From Agromyces ramosus (lineage in GTDB: Bacteria > Actinomycetota > Actinomycetes > Actinomycetales > Microbacteriaceae): a stretch of 64,000 nt of DNA. The stretch is from the NCBI RefSeq assembly GCF_030817175.1, contig NZ_JAUSYY010000001.1, positions 2,170,001-2,234,000 on the forward strand. Direction: 5' to 3'. A program made the translations under genes and the position numbers. The notes under the pieces are model-generated. The model was given only the letters and a program-made list of their open reading frames with translations, searched no databases and had not been told where the DNA came from. Positions 42,745 to 51,734 of the stretch are shown here, in pieces (positions within the stretch are counted from its first letter, which is position 1; each line of letters starts with the position of its first letter).

Positions 42745-42923
42745 GTTCTCGTCCTGCCTGGCCGTTCATCGTAGTTCGCTCCGCCGACTGCGCACCCTGC
42801 GGTCGCTCTTTGCAGACTCCGCGCCTGCGCTTCGCTCCGGTGCTGCGCTTAGCAACCGCTTCCTGCGGGTGCTCCGCCGGCTCCCGCTCACTATCGATTT
42901 CTCTCGCCAGCCAGGCCAAGAAC
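42745..42923 (+). ncRNA. Structured 5' leader element, copy C
   Basis: The leader of the parB-like gene. Outer pairing: GTTCT (42745-42749) with AGAAC (42919-42923), and CCTGGC (42757-42762) with GCCAGG (42910-42915). Middle stem: GCACCC (42792-42797) with GGGTGC (42867-42872). Terminal hairpin: GCGCC (42821-42825) with GGTGC (42839-42843), including one G-U pair. The invariant GCTTAGCAACCGCT follows, and ATCGATTTCTCTCGCCAG is shared with copy B. The 3' end is 10 bases before the GAAGGAG ribosome site of ATG 42946. Confidence 0.7.
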
Positions 42924-42945
42924 ACAGTCAACGAAGGAGCAGCCA

Positions 42946-44298
42946 ATGACTATGACTACCAGCATCGGCACCGGTTCGCGGGTGGAGCACGTCCACCCCG
43001 ACGCGATCCTGATCGAGGACAACATCCGCGAAGCGGTCCACCTCGACGACGGCTTCGTCGCGAGCATCCGCGAGCACGGTGTCATCCAGCCGGTGCTTGC
43101 GGTGCGCAACACGGACGGCACGCTGTCGGTGCGCGACGGTCAGCGCCGCACCCTCGGCGCCCGCGCCGCAGGCATTTCAAGCATCCCCGCGTACGTGGTG
43201 GACGCCGGGGATGACCGGGCGCTGCGGATCATTCAGCAGATCATCGCGAACGACCAGCGCGCCGCGATCACCGAAGCCGAACGCGTAGAAGCATTCCACC
43301 AACTAGCCCTCGAAGGCCTCAGCGTCGCCGCGATCGCCAAGCGCACCGGGCACAGCAAAGACCGGATCAAGGCCAGCGTCACCATCGCCGCTAGCAACAC
43401 TGCGACCGAAGCTCTCGCCAATAGTGCCGTCACACTCGACGCAGCGCTACTCCTCGCCGAGTTCGACGGCGACCACGACGCCACCGCATACCTCCTCGAT
43501 GTCGCCACCGACCGCCCGCACCAGCTCGTCCACGCCGCGCAACGCCTCCGCGACGACCGGGCCCGCAGCGCGATTGTCGCCCGAGCCGTCGCCGCGCTCC
43601 ACGAGCAGGGCACGCCCACGGCCGTGGAAGGAGACGAGTACCAGCGCCTCACCGCGCTCACCGACGCCGCCGACGATGCGGAGACCCGGCCGGAACTCGA
43701 CGTACACGCACACGGCGGATGCGACGGCCACGCCGTCCTCGTCACTGCACCGTGGAACGGAAGCGGCGATCCCATCCTCACCCCGGTCTGCACTCAACCG
43801 GACAAGCACCGGCAGCGCTGGGCGGGCTCGGTGCGGCAGCCTCAAAGCGGGCCGATGACCGAAGAACAGAAGGCCGAGCGGCGTGAAGTCATCGCGAGCA
43901 ACAAGGCATGGGACTCCGCCGAGACGGTACGCCGCGAGTGGCTGACCACACTGCTCAGCCGCAAGACCCTGCCCAAGGACGCCACCCAGTTCGCGGCCCG
44001 CGTCGCCGCGACCAGCGGCGCGGACCTCGACAAAGGCCGGGCGCTCGCGCACACGTTCCTCGGCGCTGAAGCCCCCACCAGCTTTCACGGCAACGCGCTC
44101 CCCAGCCTCGCCAGCGCGCAGGCCAAGGCCGGGCACGTGCTGCTCGCGCTCGCCCTCGCGGCGGTCGAGCAGGGCACCGGTCGCCATACCTGGCGCAACC
44201 CACACGACGGCCTCACTCGTGACTACTTCACCCGCATCGCCGCCTGGGGCTACACGCTCTCCGACATCGAGCAAACCGTGGCCAGAACTGATCACTGA
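42946..44298 (+). CDS. parB: ParB/Spo0J-family DNA-binding protein
   Basis: A 450-residue ParB-like protein. The N-terminal ParB/sulfiredoxin-like domain (about residues 12-100) contains VHPDAILIEDNIRE and the nucleotide-contact motif VRDGQRRTLGARAAG. A helix-turn-helix is at about 125-145 (LSVAAIAKRTGHSKDRI). The long C-terminal region is ICE-specific. ATG 42946 follows a GAAGGAG ribosome site and leader element C. ParB-like proteins on ICEs can aid element maintenance, transfer regulation or oriT activity; no adjacent ParA is present, but a ParA-like ATPase begins 568 bases downstream. Confidence 0.8.
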   Translation: MTMTTSIGTGSRVEHVHPDAILIEDNIREAVHLDDGFVASIREHGVIQPVLAVRNTDGTLSVRDGQRRTLGARAAGISSIPAYVVDAGDDRALRIIQQIIANDQRAAITEAERVEAFHQLALEGLSVAAIAKRTGHSKDRIKASVTIAASNTATEALANSAVTLDAALLLAEFDGDHDATAYLLDVATDRPHQLVHAAQRLRDDRARSAIVARAVAALHEQGTPTAVEGDEYQRLTALTDAADDAETRPELDVHAHGGCDGHAVLVTAPWNGSGDPILTPVCTQPDKHRQRWAGSVRQPQSGPMTEEQKAERREVIASNKAWDSAETVRREWLTTLLSRKTLPKDATQFAARVAATSGADLDKGRALAHTFLGAEAPTSFHGNALPSLASAQAKAGHVLLALALAAVEQGTGRHTWRNPHDGLTRDYFTRIAAWGYTLSDIEQTVARTDH

Positions 44299-44349
44299 TG
44301 AACGCAGCTGAGTGGGCAGGGCCCGTCGCTCTGCCCGCTCGGTGTGCGG

Positions 44350-44369
44350 GCGAGGGGCATGCCCCTCGC
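44350..44369. terminator. Terminator hairpin between convergent genes
   Basis: GCGAGGGGC (44350-44358) and GCCCCTCGC (44361-44369) form a perfect 9-bp stem with a 2-base loop. It lies between the 3' ends of the parB-like gene and the minus-strand gene at 44400. Without a T-tract, it may serve as a bidirectional hairpin terminator. Confidence 0.5.
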
Positions 44370-44399
44370 GCTCCCCGCAAAGCGCTACACGACGAACGG

Positions 44400-44723
44400 C
44401 TACCGGAGAATCCAGGCCACCAGCGCAGTGAGGTCATCGGTCAACGCATGCCGGCTCGCGGTATACCGGACCCGCTGCCCTCTCCGGGGTGCATCGATAT
44501 CGCCCACGACGTAACCCAGCGACTCGAGCTCCGCCAGAGCAGCGCGCACACCCCCAGCGCTCACGCCGGTGCCAGACACGATCTCCGGGCGCTTCGAACC
44601 AGGATGATCGAGGAGATATCGAATCACGCTCAACCGGGCATGACCTGCTACCGCTTCATGGGCAGCGGCAGCGCGAACGGGCATCCCCGCCAGATCCACG
44701 CGCTTGGGCATGCAGCCAATCAT
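44400..44723 (-). CDS. Winged-helix (MarR/ArsR-like) regulator
   Basis: A 107-residue protein with a winged-helix fold: HARLSVIRYLLDHPGSKRPE, IVSGTGVSAGGVRAALAELE, LGYVVGDIDAPRRGQRVRYT, RHALTDDLTALVAWILR. ATG 44723 and ATG 44711 are both possible starts. The gene is divergent from the T4SS operon beginning at 44866 and is well placed to regulate it. No direct operator was identified in the 142-base intergenic region. Confidence 0.65.
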   Translation of the reverse strand: MIGCMPKRVDLAGMPVRAAAAHEAVAGHARLSVIRYLLDHPGSKRPEIVSGTGVSAGGVRAALAELESLGYVVGDIDAPRRGQRVRYTASRHALTDDLTALVAWILR

Positions 44724-44865
44724 GCCCCACACGCAGCGCTTGCGGCCCGATTCTTCGATGTCAAAGAATGCTATTGAGTAGCAATGCGGACAACTGGCGC
44801 GATACAGTCGGTGCCATCCGTTACCCTCACTTGGGGGACAGGGATCTGGTGACTGAGGGGCTGCC

Positions 44866-46263
44866 ATGACTGAGATTTTCTCGCCGTCGAAGACTGAGGT
44901 ACTTGAAGGAACGACGTGTCCGGGGTGCGGGTCGAGACAGGTCGGCGCGAAATTCTGCACCCAATGCGGGGCAAGCTTGCTCCAAGACCAATCTGCCAAT
45001 GAACCGCAAGCCTCGAGCAACGAAACTCCCAGTCAGCGGGAAGCGCCTGCGACCATCGGACCGTTCCCGGGCGCGCACCGAGCCACTGGATACGTCGAGG
45101 ACCCACACACGATCCACGGCCAGGAACTGCGCGCCGTGCGGGACGCGGCCGCGGCAATCGCCGTCGACGCGGAGCCTGCGGAGATCGACGAGGCGCCGGC
45201 TGAGACCGTCGAGATCCCGCCGGTACGCTCGCGCGGAGAGATGCCGCCGCTGCCGAGTGAGCCCACCACCGTTCCGGCGTCCCAGCCGTTCGCGCCAGCC
45301 GCTTCGCCGGCCCACCTGCTGTCGGAGCCATTCAGCGAGCTTTCCACAGCGACCACGGCAGACAAGCCGGCAGTGGCAACGAAGGGCATCCGTGGCGCGC
45401 TGTCGCGCATCGGGATCCCCATGGCACCAGGTACGGCCGAGGCCGCGGAACTGAAGGCGGAGGGGGAGCGGCAGCGCTACGAACAGACGATCCGACAAGC
45501 GACGTGGACACGTGCCGTATCTGTGCTTGTCGCTAACCCCAAGGGCGGCACCGGCAAGACCCCGTGCGCTCTTCTGCTGGGCGGCGTGCTCGCCGCGGTG
45601 CGCGGCGGCTCCGTCGCGATCATGGAGGTTTCCGACGACCCGGGCGCACTCACCTTCCGCGCCGAAGGGAACCCGCCGCGCGGCATCGGCGAGCTTGTGC
45701 GCGACGTCGCGGAGATCCGCACCGCTGGCCAGCTTGCCGGCTACACGGCCCCGCAGACATCGTTTGCGTCAGTCATCGGCACCACAGGCCGCCGCGATCG
45801 TCTCACCCGTGAAAACGTGCGCGACGTAGCGGCCGTCGTGGACGAGTTCTACGGCATCCGCGTGATGGACTCCGGGAACCAGCCGAGCTCATCAGCGTTC
45901 CAGGGCGCGATCGAGACGGCCGACGCGCTCGTGGTGCCCGTCATGAACGCCGGCGATGCCGTGCTCGAGGCGGTGGCACTGCTCGACGTACTCCGAGCCG
46001 CAGGCGGAAAGGCCGCGGCCTTGGCAGACAACGCGAGCATCGTCCGACTCACCGACGGCCGACCCGAGCACCCGCAAGTGGTCGAGCGCGTGAACCGGAT
46101 CATCGCCAGCGCAAACGTGCGCCAGGTGTTCGACGTTCCCTACGACACGCACATCGCCGAGCGCGGGCAGCTTACCCTCGACTCTCTCGAGCCGGCCACA
46201 CGGCAGGCGTTCACCGCCGCCGCCGCAGGCGTCGTCTCCTGCCTGCAGCAGAGCATCCGCTAA
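44866..46263 (+). CDS. Zinc-ribbon ParA/MinD-like ATPase of the transfer operon
   Basis: A 465-residue fusion. An N-terminal zinc ribbon (CPGC and CTQC, about residues 18-37) is followed by a low-complexity Pro/Ala/Glu linker (40-205). The ParA/MinD-type ATPase carries a deviant Walker A KGGTGKT at 226-232, later VMDSGNQPSSSA and an end VFDVPYDTHIAERGQ. It is the first gene of the T4SS cluster and is 21 bases ahead of the VirB2-like gene. ATPases of this kind in actinobacterial T4SS operons may position the transfer apparatus; role inferred. Confidence 0.75.
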   Translation: MTEIFSPSKTEVLEGTTCPGCGSRQVGAKFCTQCGASLLQDQSANEPQASSNETPSQREAPATIGPFPGAHRATGYVEDPHTIHGQELRAVRDAAAAIAVDAEPAEIDEAPAETVEIPPVRSRGEMPPLPSEPTTVPASQPFAPAASPAHLLSEPFSELSTATTADKPAVATKGIRGALSRIGIPMAPGTAEAAELKAEGERQRYEQTIRQATWTRAVSVLVANPKGGTGKTPCALLLGGVLAAVRGGSVAIMEVSDDPGALTFRAEGNPPRGIGELVRDVAEIRTAGQLAGYTAPQTSFASVIGTTGRRDRLTRENVRDVAAVVDEFYGIRVMDSGNQPSSSAFQGAIETADALVVPVMNAGDAVLEAVALLDVLRAAGGKAAALADNASIVRLTDGRPEHPQVVERVNRIIASANVRQVFDVPYDTHIAERGQLTLDSLEPATRQAFTAAAAGVVSCLQQSIR

Positions 46264-46284
46264 CCACCAACAGAAAGAGCAGCC

Positions 46285-46593
46285 ATGCGCGAAACCGTCA
46301 TCCGGGCCGCGATCGACAATCCGCTCGACGGCATCATTCCCGACTTCTCCATCTTCGGAGCCGAGTTCACCCAGCTCTGGCAGAAGCTGCTCGCCGGGCT
46401 CTGGGGCATCGGCATCATTCTCGCGATCGTCTTTCTGATCATCGGCATTGTGAAGATGGCCAGCGCCTCGAGCAGCGGCAACCCGAACGAGTACAAGACC
46501 GCACGCACTCAGGCGATGTGGGCCGGAATCTCGCTGGGCGTGCTCGCCGCCCTCGCCGTAATCGTGGGCGCGATCCTCGCCCTGTTCGGATAG
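46285..46593 (+). CDS. VirB2/TrbC-like small membrane protein (pilin-like)
   Basis: A 102-residue protein with two hydrophobic helices (LLAGLWGIGIILAIVFLIIG, residues 35-54, and MWAGISLGVLAALAVIVGAI, 78-97) joined by a short loop, the topology of VirB2/TrbC pilins and actinobacterial T4SS pilin-like proteins. It lacks an obvious signal peptide. Its position between the ATPase and the VirB8-like gene supports the assignment. The start ATG 46285 has GAAAGAGCA upstream. Confidence 0.65.
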   Translation: MRETVIRAAIDNPLDGIIPDFSIFGAEFTQLWQKLLAGLWGIGIILAIVFLIIGIVKMASASSSGNPNEYKTARTQAMWAGISLGVLAALAVIVGAILALFG

Positions 46594-46599
46594 GCCCGC

Positions 46600-47280
46600 G
46601 TGATGCGAGCCGAAACGCGACCGCCGCGACGGAAATGGCCCTGGATCGTCTCCGGTGCCGCCCTCGCAGCTCTTCTCGTTGTGGGAGGTGTCTGGTTCAG
46701 CGCGAACCTCACGGACAAGCCTCCGATAGTCACCGGAAGCCCGGGCACGGTCACACCGCCGCCGAGCAACGAGGACGTCGTTCCGACCGGATGTCTGGGT
46801 GGCGAAGCGCGCGACGCTGCAATGGTGCTCGCGGCGCAGGAGGCAGCACCGCACACCAGCAATGGAGCCGTCGAGTTCGCAACGGCTCTCATGCGTTGGA
46901 TGCACCAGTACCCCGTGCCGGTTCCTGAGGATGTCGCCGCAGTCGAAGCGTCCGTCATCGCGTTAGGCTCGCCCTACGACCTCACCGCCGCCTACGCGGG
47001 CGACCCGAACACGTCCGGCGCGCTCGTGCCTGACGGAACGCCGTTCTATCTCTCGACGGTTCCGGGATTCTGGAACCTAGAGAGCTATGCCGACGACACT
47101 GCCACCGTCACGGTGGGAGCCGGGGTCGTAATCAACGGCGAGCTGCACCCCACCTTCCGCATGGCTAAGACGTTCACGCTCGACTGGGAGGCCGGGCATT
47201 GGACATTCGACCAGGCGAGCCTAGATCGCACTACTGAGGAGCTCTTCTCGATCGGGACGCCGTACACAGGGGGCTGCTGA
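46600..47280 (+). CDS. VirB8/TcpC-like conjugation protein
   Basis: A 226-residue membrane-anchored protein: a basic N-terminus (RPPRRKWP), one membrane helix (WIVSGAALAALLVVGGVWFSA, about 14-34) and an outer domain with NTF2-like features (ARDAAMVLAAQEAAP, ATALMRWMHQYPVP, GYW-like DTATVTVGAGVVING). VirB8/TcpC proteins are core T4SS scaffold factors. GTG 46600 and ATG 46603 are alternative starts. Its stop overlaps the ATG of the following gene by 1 base. Confidence 0.6.
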   Translation: MMRAETRPPRRKWPWIVSGAALAALLVVGGVWFSANLTDKPPIVTGSPGTVTPPPSNEDVVPTGCLGGEARDAAMVLAAQEAAPHTSNGAVEFATALMRWMHQYPVPVPEDVAAVEASVIALGSPYDLTAAYAGDPNTSGALVPDGTPFYLSTVPGFWNLESYADDTATVTVGAGVVINGELHPTFRMAKTFTLDWEAGHWTFDQASLDRTTEELFSIGTPYTGGC

Positions 47281-48636
47281 TGGGGAAGCAGGAACCATGC
47301 AACGATCCGCTGTGCGTTGTCAACGGCATCGGTGAGCAGATCGGCGGAGCCGTCAACTACTGGCAGGATCCGTTCGGCAACACCTTCCAAGCGTTGAAGG
47401 ATGCCGCGGCCGGCTTGGCCAAAGATGTGCTGCCGGCGCTCACCGAGGCGACGCTGCCGGATCTCACCGCCGGGTGGTTCCTGAGCGCCTACGCGATCGC
47501 GTTTGCAACCGCGATAATGGCCGCCATCGTGCTGCTTATTCCGCAGTTCGTACGAACGGCGCGCGGCGCCATGGCGGGTCGCGATCTCTTGGAGTCGATC
47601 GGGCTCTACTTCCCGCTGTTCCTTGTGGGCGCGATGTTCGGGCCGATGTTCGGCTACATCCTCGTCAACTTTTTCCACTCGCTCTCGAACGTGTTTATCG
47701 AGTGGGGCATCTCAGGGTCGTACTCCGAAGTCATCACCCGCATGGAATCCCTCATCGACACGACCGATCCCGTGACGCTCACCGGTGGTGTGTTCATCGC
47801 GTGCGTGCTCATGCTGCTCATGGTTATCGGCCTGTTCTTGGTCGTGCTCATGCTCATCGTGCAGCTGGTCACGCTTTACTTCACGGGCGTGCTCATTCCG
47901 CTCGGCATCGTCTGGATCATCGACCCCACGAAGCGCAGCTTCGGTCTCCGTCTAGTGCAGCTCTGGCTCGGGATCCTCGCGGCGCATGCGCTGCTCTTTT
48001 TTCCTGCTCGGCTTCGCGTTCAACATGATGGCCGGCGCCATCGTGACACTCGGTGAGAACGCTCCACTGCAAACGCTCGTGACGTTCCTTGTCGCGATCG
48101 TCGCTCTGTTCATCGCGGTGGGCTCGCCGCTGCTGCTGCTGAAGTTCGCACCGGTCATTCCTACGGGGATGGGTGGCACAAATGGGCCGGCGCTCAGCGG
48201 GAGCACGATCGGTTCCAACAATATGACGGACGCTGGCAGCAGGTACGGCCAGAGCAGCGACAGCGGCTCGAGGACGTCGAGCTCGTCGACCACGAGCACG
48301 AGCGACGCAGAGCCCGCGACCGTCCAAAGCGGCGGCGGTGGACTCTCTGAGGTCGCCGCATCGCGCGCTGGAGAGGGCGCAGCGGGGGAGGCGGCCGCGG
48401 CCGGTGGTGCTGGTGCCGGGGGAGGGGCGGGCGCAGCTGGAGCCGAAGGGCTCGCCGCTGCGGGCGCGGCCGAGTCCGCTACGGGAGTCGGAGCCGCAAT
48501 CGGCGTGCCGACGCTCATTGCTGCGGCCGCGGTTGGCGCGGCCGAGAAGGCACGAGAGGTCGGCGAGGCAGCCTCGAATCAGGCGGTCGCTGCGATGGAT
48601 GACCAGGGCTCGAACATCGGGGGAGATCGGCCATGA
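47280..48636 (+). pseudogene. VirB6/TrbL-like T4SS membrane protein with an apparent frameshift
   Basis: One long membrane protein is split across two frames: 47280-48056 and 47986-48636. The first frame encodes the signal-like start MGKQEPCNDPLCVVNGIGEQ and about five hydrophobic helices, then breaks at LLFF. The second frame continues with LLGFAFNMMAGAIVTLGENA, further helices and a Gly/Ala/Ser-rich tail. Removing one T from the T6 run (47997-48002) merges them into about 451 residues with the TrbL/VirB6 layout. The shift might be a sequencing error, a true disabling mutation or, less likely, programmed slippage. Its stop overlaps the next ATG. Confidence 0.7.
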
Positions 48637-50282
48637 GCCAGACACAGACGCGCGCGATCGCGCGGCACCTGGGTGGAGAGTCCGGGCACCGGTCGTTCTT
48701 TGGTGGCACGCACTCGAAGACGCGAATTGCCCTGATTATCGGGTTCGTCGTCGCCGGCATGATCGTGACGATTCTCGCCGGCTGGCCGGGTCTATTGATC
48801 GGCCTGGGCGGTGTCGGTGTGACCATGCTGGTTACCGCGAAGACGCACCGCGGCACGATCATGGAGCGCAGCCGCCAGCGTCGACGCTGGAAGGCCCGTG
48901 TGGCTGCCGGCACCGACGCATTCGAGCCGTACGCCGTCGCGGCCTGGGATCAGGCCGAGCAGGCCGTGCACGCGGCCAAGGGCCGCACTGAGAAGTGGGC
49001 GGCGCAGCGCGAGCTCGCCGCGATGCGCGCAAACCCCGACGGTGCCGACGGTATGGGCTGGCTCGAATGCGGCCGCGGCGTGCCTGGGATCCAGTGGCAC
49101 GCACCCATCGGTGAGCGAAGCTACCTAGCCGTTACCTTCTCCGTGACGGGCCAGCTGCGGGGCATCGAATCAACGTCGGTCATGACCCGCGCCGCGGAGG
49201 GCTGGGGCGCGTTCCTCGCCTCGCGTGCGGTGCCGTCCGTGCTCGTTGAGGACGTGCAGACGATGACGCGGGTTCTGCCCGCCGACACGGCCCTGCAAGA
49301 GTTCTGGGTGCTCAACAGCCTCGACGCCGACGCGCCCGCCGACGCGATCAAGTCCTATGAGGAAGTGCTGCGCCGAACCGGCGACGGGGCGATGGTGCAA
49401 CGGCACTTCATCACGATCAAGTGGCCGCTGTCCCCAGCGTTCTACGACGCCGCACGCAAGTACGGCGATGGCCGCGACGGCTGGCGCGCACTCATGCGCG
49501 AGGAGATCGCTTCCGCGCACCGCGGACTGACCGAGGCCCGCATGGGCCAGGTCGACGTGCTCTCCGCACGTCAGATCGCAGCGGTGATGCTGCACCAGCA
49601 GAACCCCTCGCGGCCGATCGATTACGTCGTGGACTTGCACCCGTCGCGGCTCGGAGTGCGATCGCACGATGAGTTCTCCGCGCACGTCGTGGAGGGCATC
49701 GACCCGCTCACCGGCGAGCCCGTCGAGTGGTGGCACCGCACCGCGAAGATCACCGCCGATGCTCTCGCAACAGCACCGCGCACGCAGCTGTGGGCGCTGG
49801 ATCTCCTCATCGGTCGAGACGTCCAGTTCATCCGCTCGGTGAGCTTCCACATTCACCTGGTGCCGGCAGGCGAGGCGAAGGCCGCGGCGCAGCGAGATCT
49901 CGTGCGCGACCAGGCCGAGGCAATCTCCAAGAGCGAGGCCGGTTCCGTCGACCTTGACGAGACCGGAACCGCCATGAGCGCATCGAAGCGCCGCCGGATA
50001 GATCTTCGCGCCGGCACCGGTCACCACGGCGCGGCGTGGGTCGGCTACGTGACGATCTCGACGCGATCGCGCGACGAGCTCGCACGGGCATCCCGTCAGC
50101 TCGAGGAGACGTGCGCGACCGGACTCGGGATCGAATATCTCGACTGGCAGGACTCATTCCAGGCCGCGGCATCCGGCACGACGTGGCCGATCGGTCGCGG
50201 CATCACGGCGCACGATTCGTCGTTCTCCGCGCGGATCTACCGCGCGTTGGCCGGCAAGTCGGAGAAGGAGGCGATCTCGTGA
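48633..50282 (+). CDS. SCO6880-family T4SS protein
   Basis: A 549-residue protein with two N-terminal membrane helices (IALIIGFVVAGMIVTILAGW and PGLLIGLGGVGVTMLVTA, about 31-70). A large cytoplasmic domain follows with WLECGRGVPGIQWHAPIGERSY, FITIKWPLSPAFYDAARKYG and VGYVTISTRSRDEL. SCO6880-type proteins are a hallmark of actinobacterial type IV conjugation clusters and usually precede the VirB4-like ATPase, as here. The stop overlaps the next GTG by 4 bases. Confidence 0.8.
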   Translation: MSQTQTRAIARHLGGESGHRSFFGGTHSKTRIALIIGFVVAGMIVTILAGWPGLLIGLGGVGVTMLVTAKTHRGTIMERSRQRRRWKARVAAGTDAFEPYAVAAWDQAEQAVHAAKGRTEKWAAQRELAAMRANPDGADGMGWLECGRGVPGIQWHAPIGERSYLAVTFSVTGQLRGIESTSVMTRAAEGWGAFLASRAVPSVLVEDVQTMTRVLPADTALQEFWVLNSLDADAPADAIKSYEEVLRRTGDGAMVQRHFITIKWPLSPAFYDAARKYGDGRDGWRALMREEIASAHRGLTEARMGQVDVLSARQIAAVMLHQQNPSRPIDYVVDLHPSRLGVRSHDEFSAHVVEGIDPLTGEPVEWWHRTAKITADALATAPRTQLWALDLLIGRDVQFIRSVSFHIHLVPAGEAKAAAQRDLVRDQAEAISKSEAGSVDLDETGTAMSASKRRRIDLRAGTGHHGAAWVGYVTISTRSRDELARASRQLEETCATGLGIEYLDWQDSFQAAASGTTWPIGRGITAHDSSFSARIYRALAGKSEKEAIS

Positions 50283-51730
50283 GCGAGCACAAGGCAGACA
50301 AGGGCAAGGGGATCTGGGCGCTGCCCGTCTTCCGTGCGTTCGCGCCACCCGTCGAGACGCCGCCCGAGGAGCGGGAGAAGAGCTCGAGCGAGATCGTGCC
50401 GTGGGATCTCCCCGGCACACCGTTGCGCACCAAGGCGTCGAAGGCGGCACGCGGGTTCTACGCGCCGGCGGGCGTTGGAGCGCCGACGACGACCAGGCAA
50501 GCGGAGATCCTCAACACTGCACTGATCGGACCGCCGACGGGCACCAAGGGCGTGGTGAACGGCCGCGACGTGCTCTCGCGCACATCGATCTCACATGACC
50601 CCGTGACGGCCTACAACTCGTCGCCACGCGAGGTGTCCAGCCCGAACACGGTTGTCATGGGCGACGTCGGCGCCGGAAAGTCCAGCTTCGTCAAGACGGT
50701 GTGTGTGCTCCGGCCTCTGCTGCTGCAGAACCGTCGCGCAGTCATTTTCGACAAGAAAGACCAGGCCGGCGAAGGCGAGTACTCCAACGTAGTGCGCCGC
50801 TACGGATACGAGCCCATCCGGTTCACCGCTGACGGCACCGGCACCCGGCTCAACCTCATGGATCCGATGATCGCGCGGGGCACGGGCGTGAAGGGCCAAG
50901 CCCGACTGCTCAACATCATCACCCGGCTCGGCCGCGGCGACCAGAGCCTCAACGAGTGGGAGGAAGAAGCGCTGCGCGCGGCTCTCCTCATGACGCTCAA
51001 CCGGTTCGAAGGAGGCCGCACGCCCGTGCTGGCCGACGTCCTGCCGAACCTGGGCGTCGTGGATCCCGAGCGATACGAGAGCCTGTCGCCCGACGCACGC
51101 GACAAGCTGCACCAGGCCGGCCTCTCAGTGCGTTGGACGCTGAACGGGCTGCTCGATGAGTACGCCGGCCTGCTGGACGGCGAGACGTCATCCGAGGTCG
51201 ACCTGACCGGCAAGCTCACGAGCTTTGATATCTCGCAGCTTCCCGACGACGGACCGGCCGTGCCGGTCGTTATGGCGATCGGCAACATGTGGATGCTGGG
51301 CCGGCTCCGGAACGAACGCGGCTGGGCAACCACCGTCGTGTACGAGGAGGGCTGGCACATGATCGGCGGGCCCAGCGCCCAGCTGATCAAGTCGAACCAG
51401 AAGCTCTCCCGCGGGCTCGGGATTTCCAACGTGTTCGTGATGCACAAAGGCACCGACATCCCACGGGACTCTCCCGGCATCACGATCGTCCAAGAGGCGC
51501 AGAGCATCTACACGTTCCGACAGGGCCGGCCCGAAGATGCCCAGTGGGCGCAGGAGACGTTCGGGTTCGCCCCCGAGACCGCGCAGACGATCGAGAAGCT
51601 GCGCGATGGTTACTACATCTTCAAGTACGGATCGCACCCCGAGACGCACGTGCAGCACATTCGCTCGCAGTGGGAAATCGATGTGACCAACACCGACGAG
51701 GCGTTGGCCGCGGCCGCGGGCCGCGAGTAG
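50279..51730 (+). CDS. virB4: VirB4-like conjugation ATPase
   Basis: A 483-residue ATPase corresponding to the C-terminal motor part of VirB4. Walker A is GDVGAGKSS at residues 128-136 (K134, S135), a Walker B-like VVYEEGWHM lies near 355-363, and FVMHKGTDIPRDSPGI near 380-400 is the usual VirB4/TraC-type region. A GTG start at 50279 overlaps the SCO6880 stop. In actinobacterial systems the VirB4 activity is split between these two genes. It would energise assembly of the channel. Confidence 0.85.
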   Translation: MSEHKADKGKGIWALPVFRAFAPPVETPPEEREKSSSEIVPWDLPGTPLRTKASKAARGFYAPAGVGAPTTTRQAEILNTALIGPPTGTKGVVNGRDVLSRTSISHDPVTAYNSSPREVSSPNTVVMGDVGAGKSSFVKTVCVLRPLLLQNRRAVIFDKKDQAGEGEYSNVVRRYGYEPIRFTADGTGTRLNLMDPMIARGTGVKGQARLLNIITRLGRGDQSLNEWEEEALRAALLMTLNRFEGGRTPVLADVLPNLGVVDPERYESLSPDARDKLHQAGLSVRWTLNGLLDEYAGLLDGETSSEVDLTGKLTSFDISQLPDDGPAVPVVMAIGNMWMLGRLRNERGWATTVVYEEGWHMIGGPSAQLIKSNQKLSRGLGISNVFVMHKGTDIPRDSPGITIVQEAQSIYTFRQGRPEDAQWAQETFGFAPETAQTIEKLRDGYYIFKYGSHPETHVQHIRSQWEIDVTNTDEALAAAAGRE

Positions 51731-51734
51731 CGGC

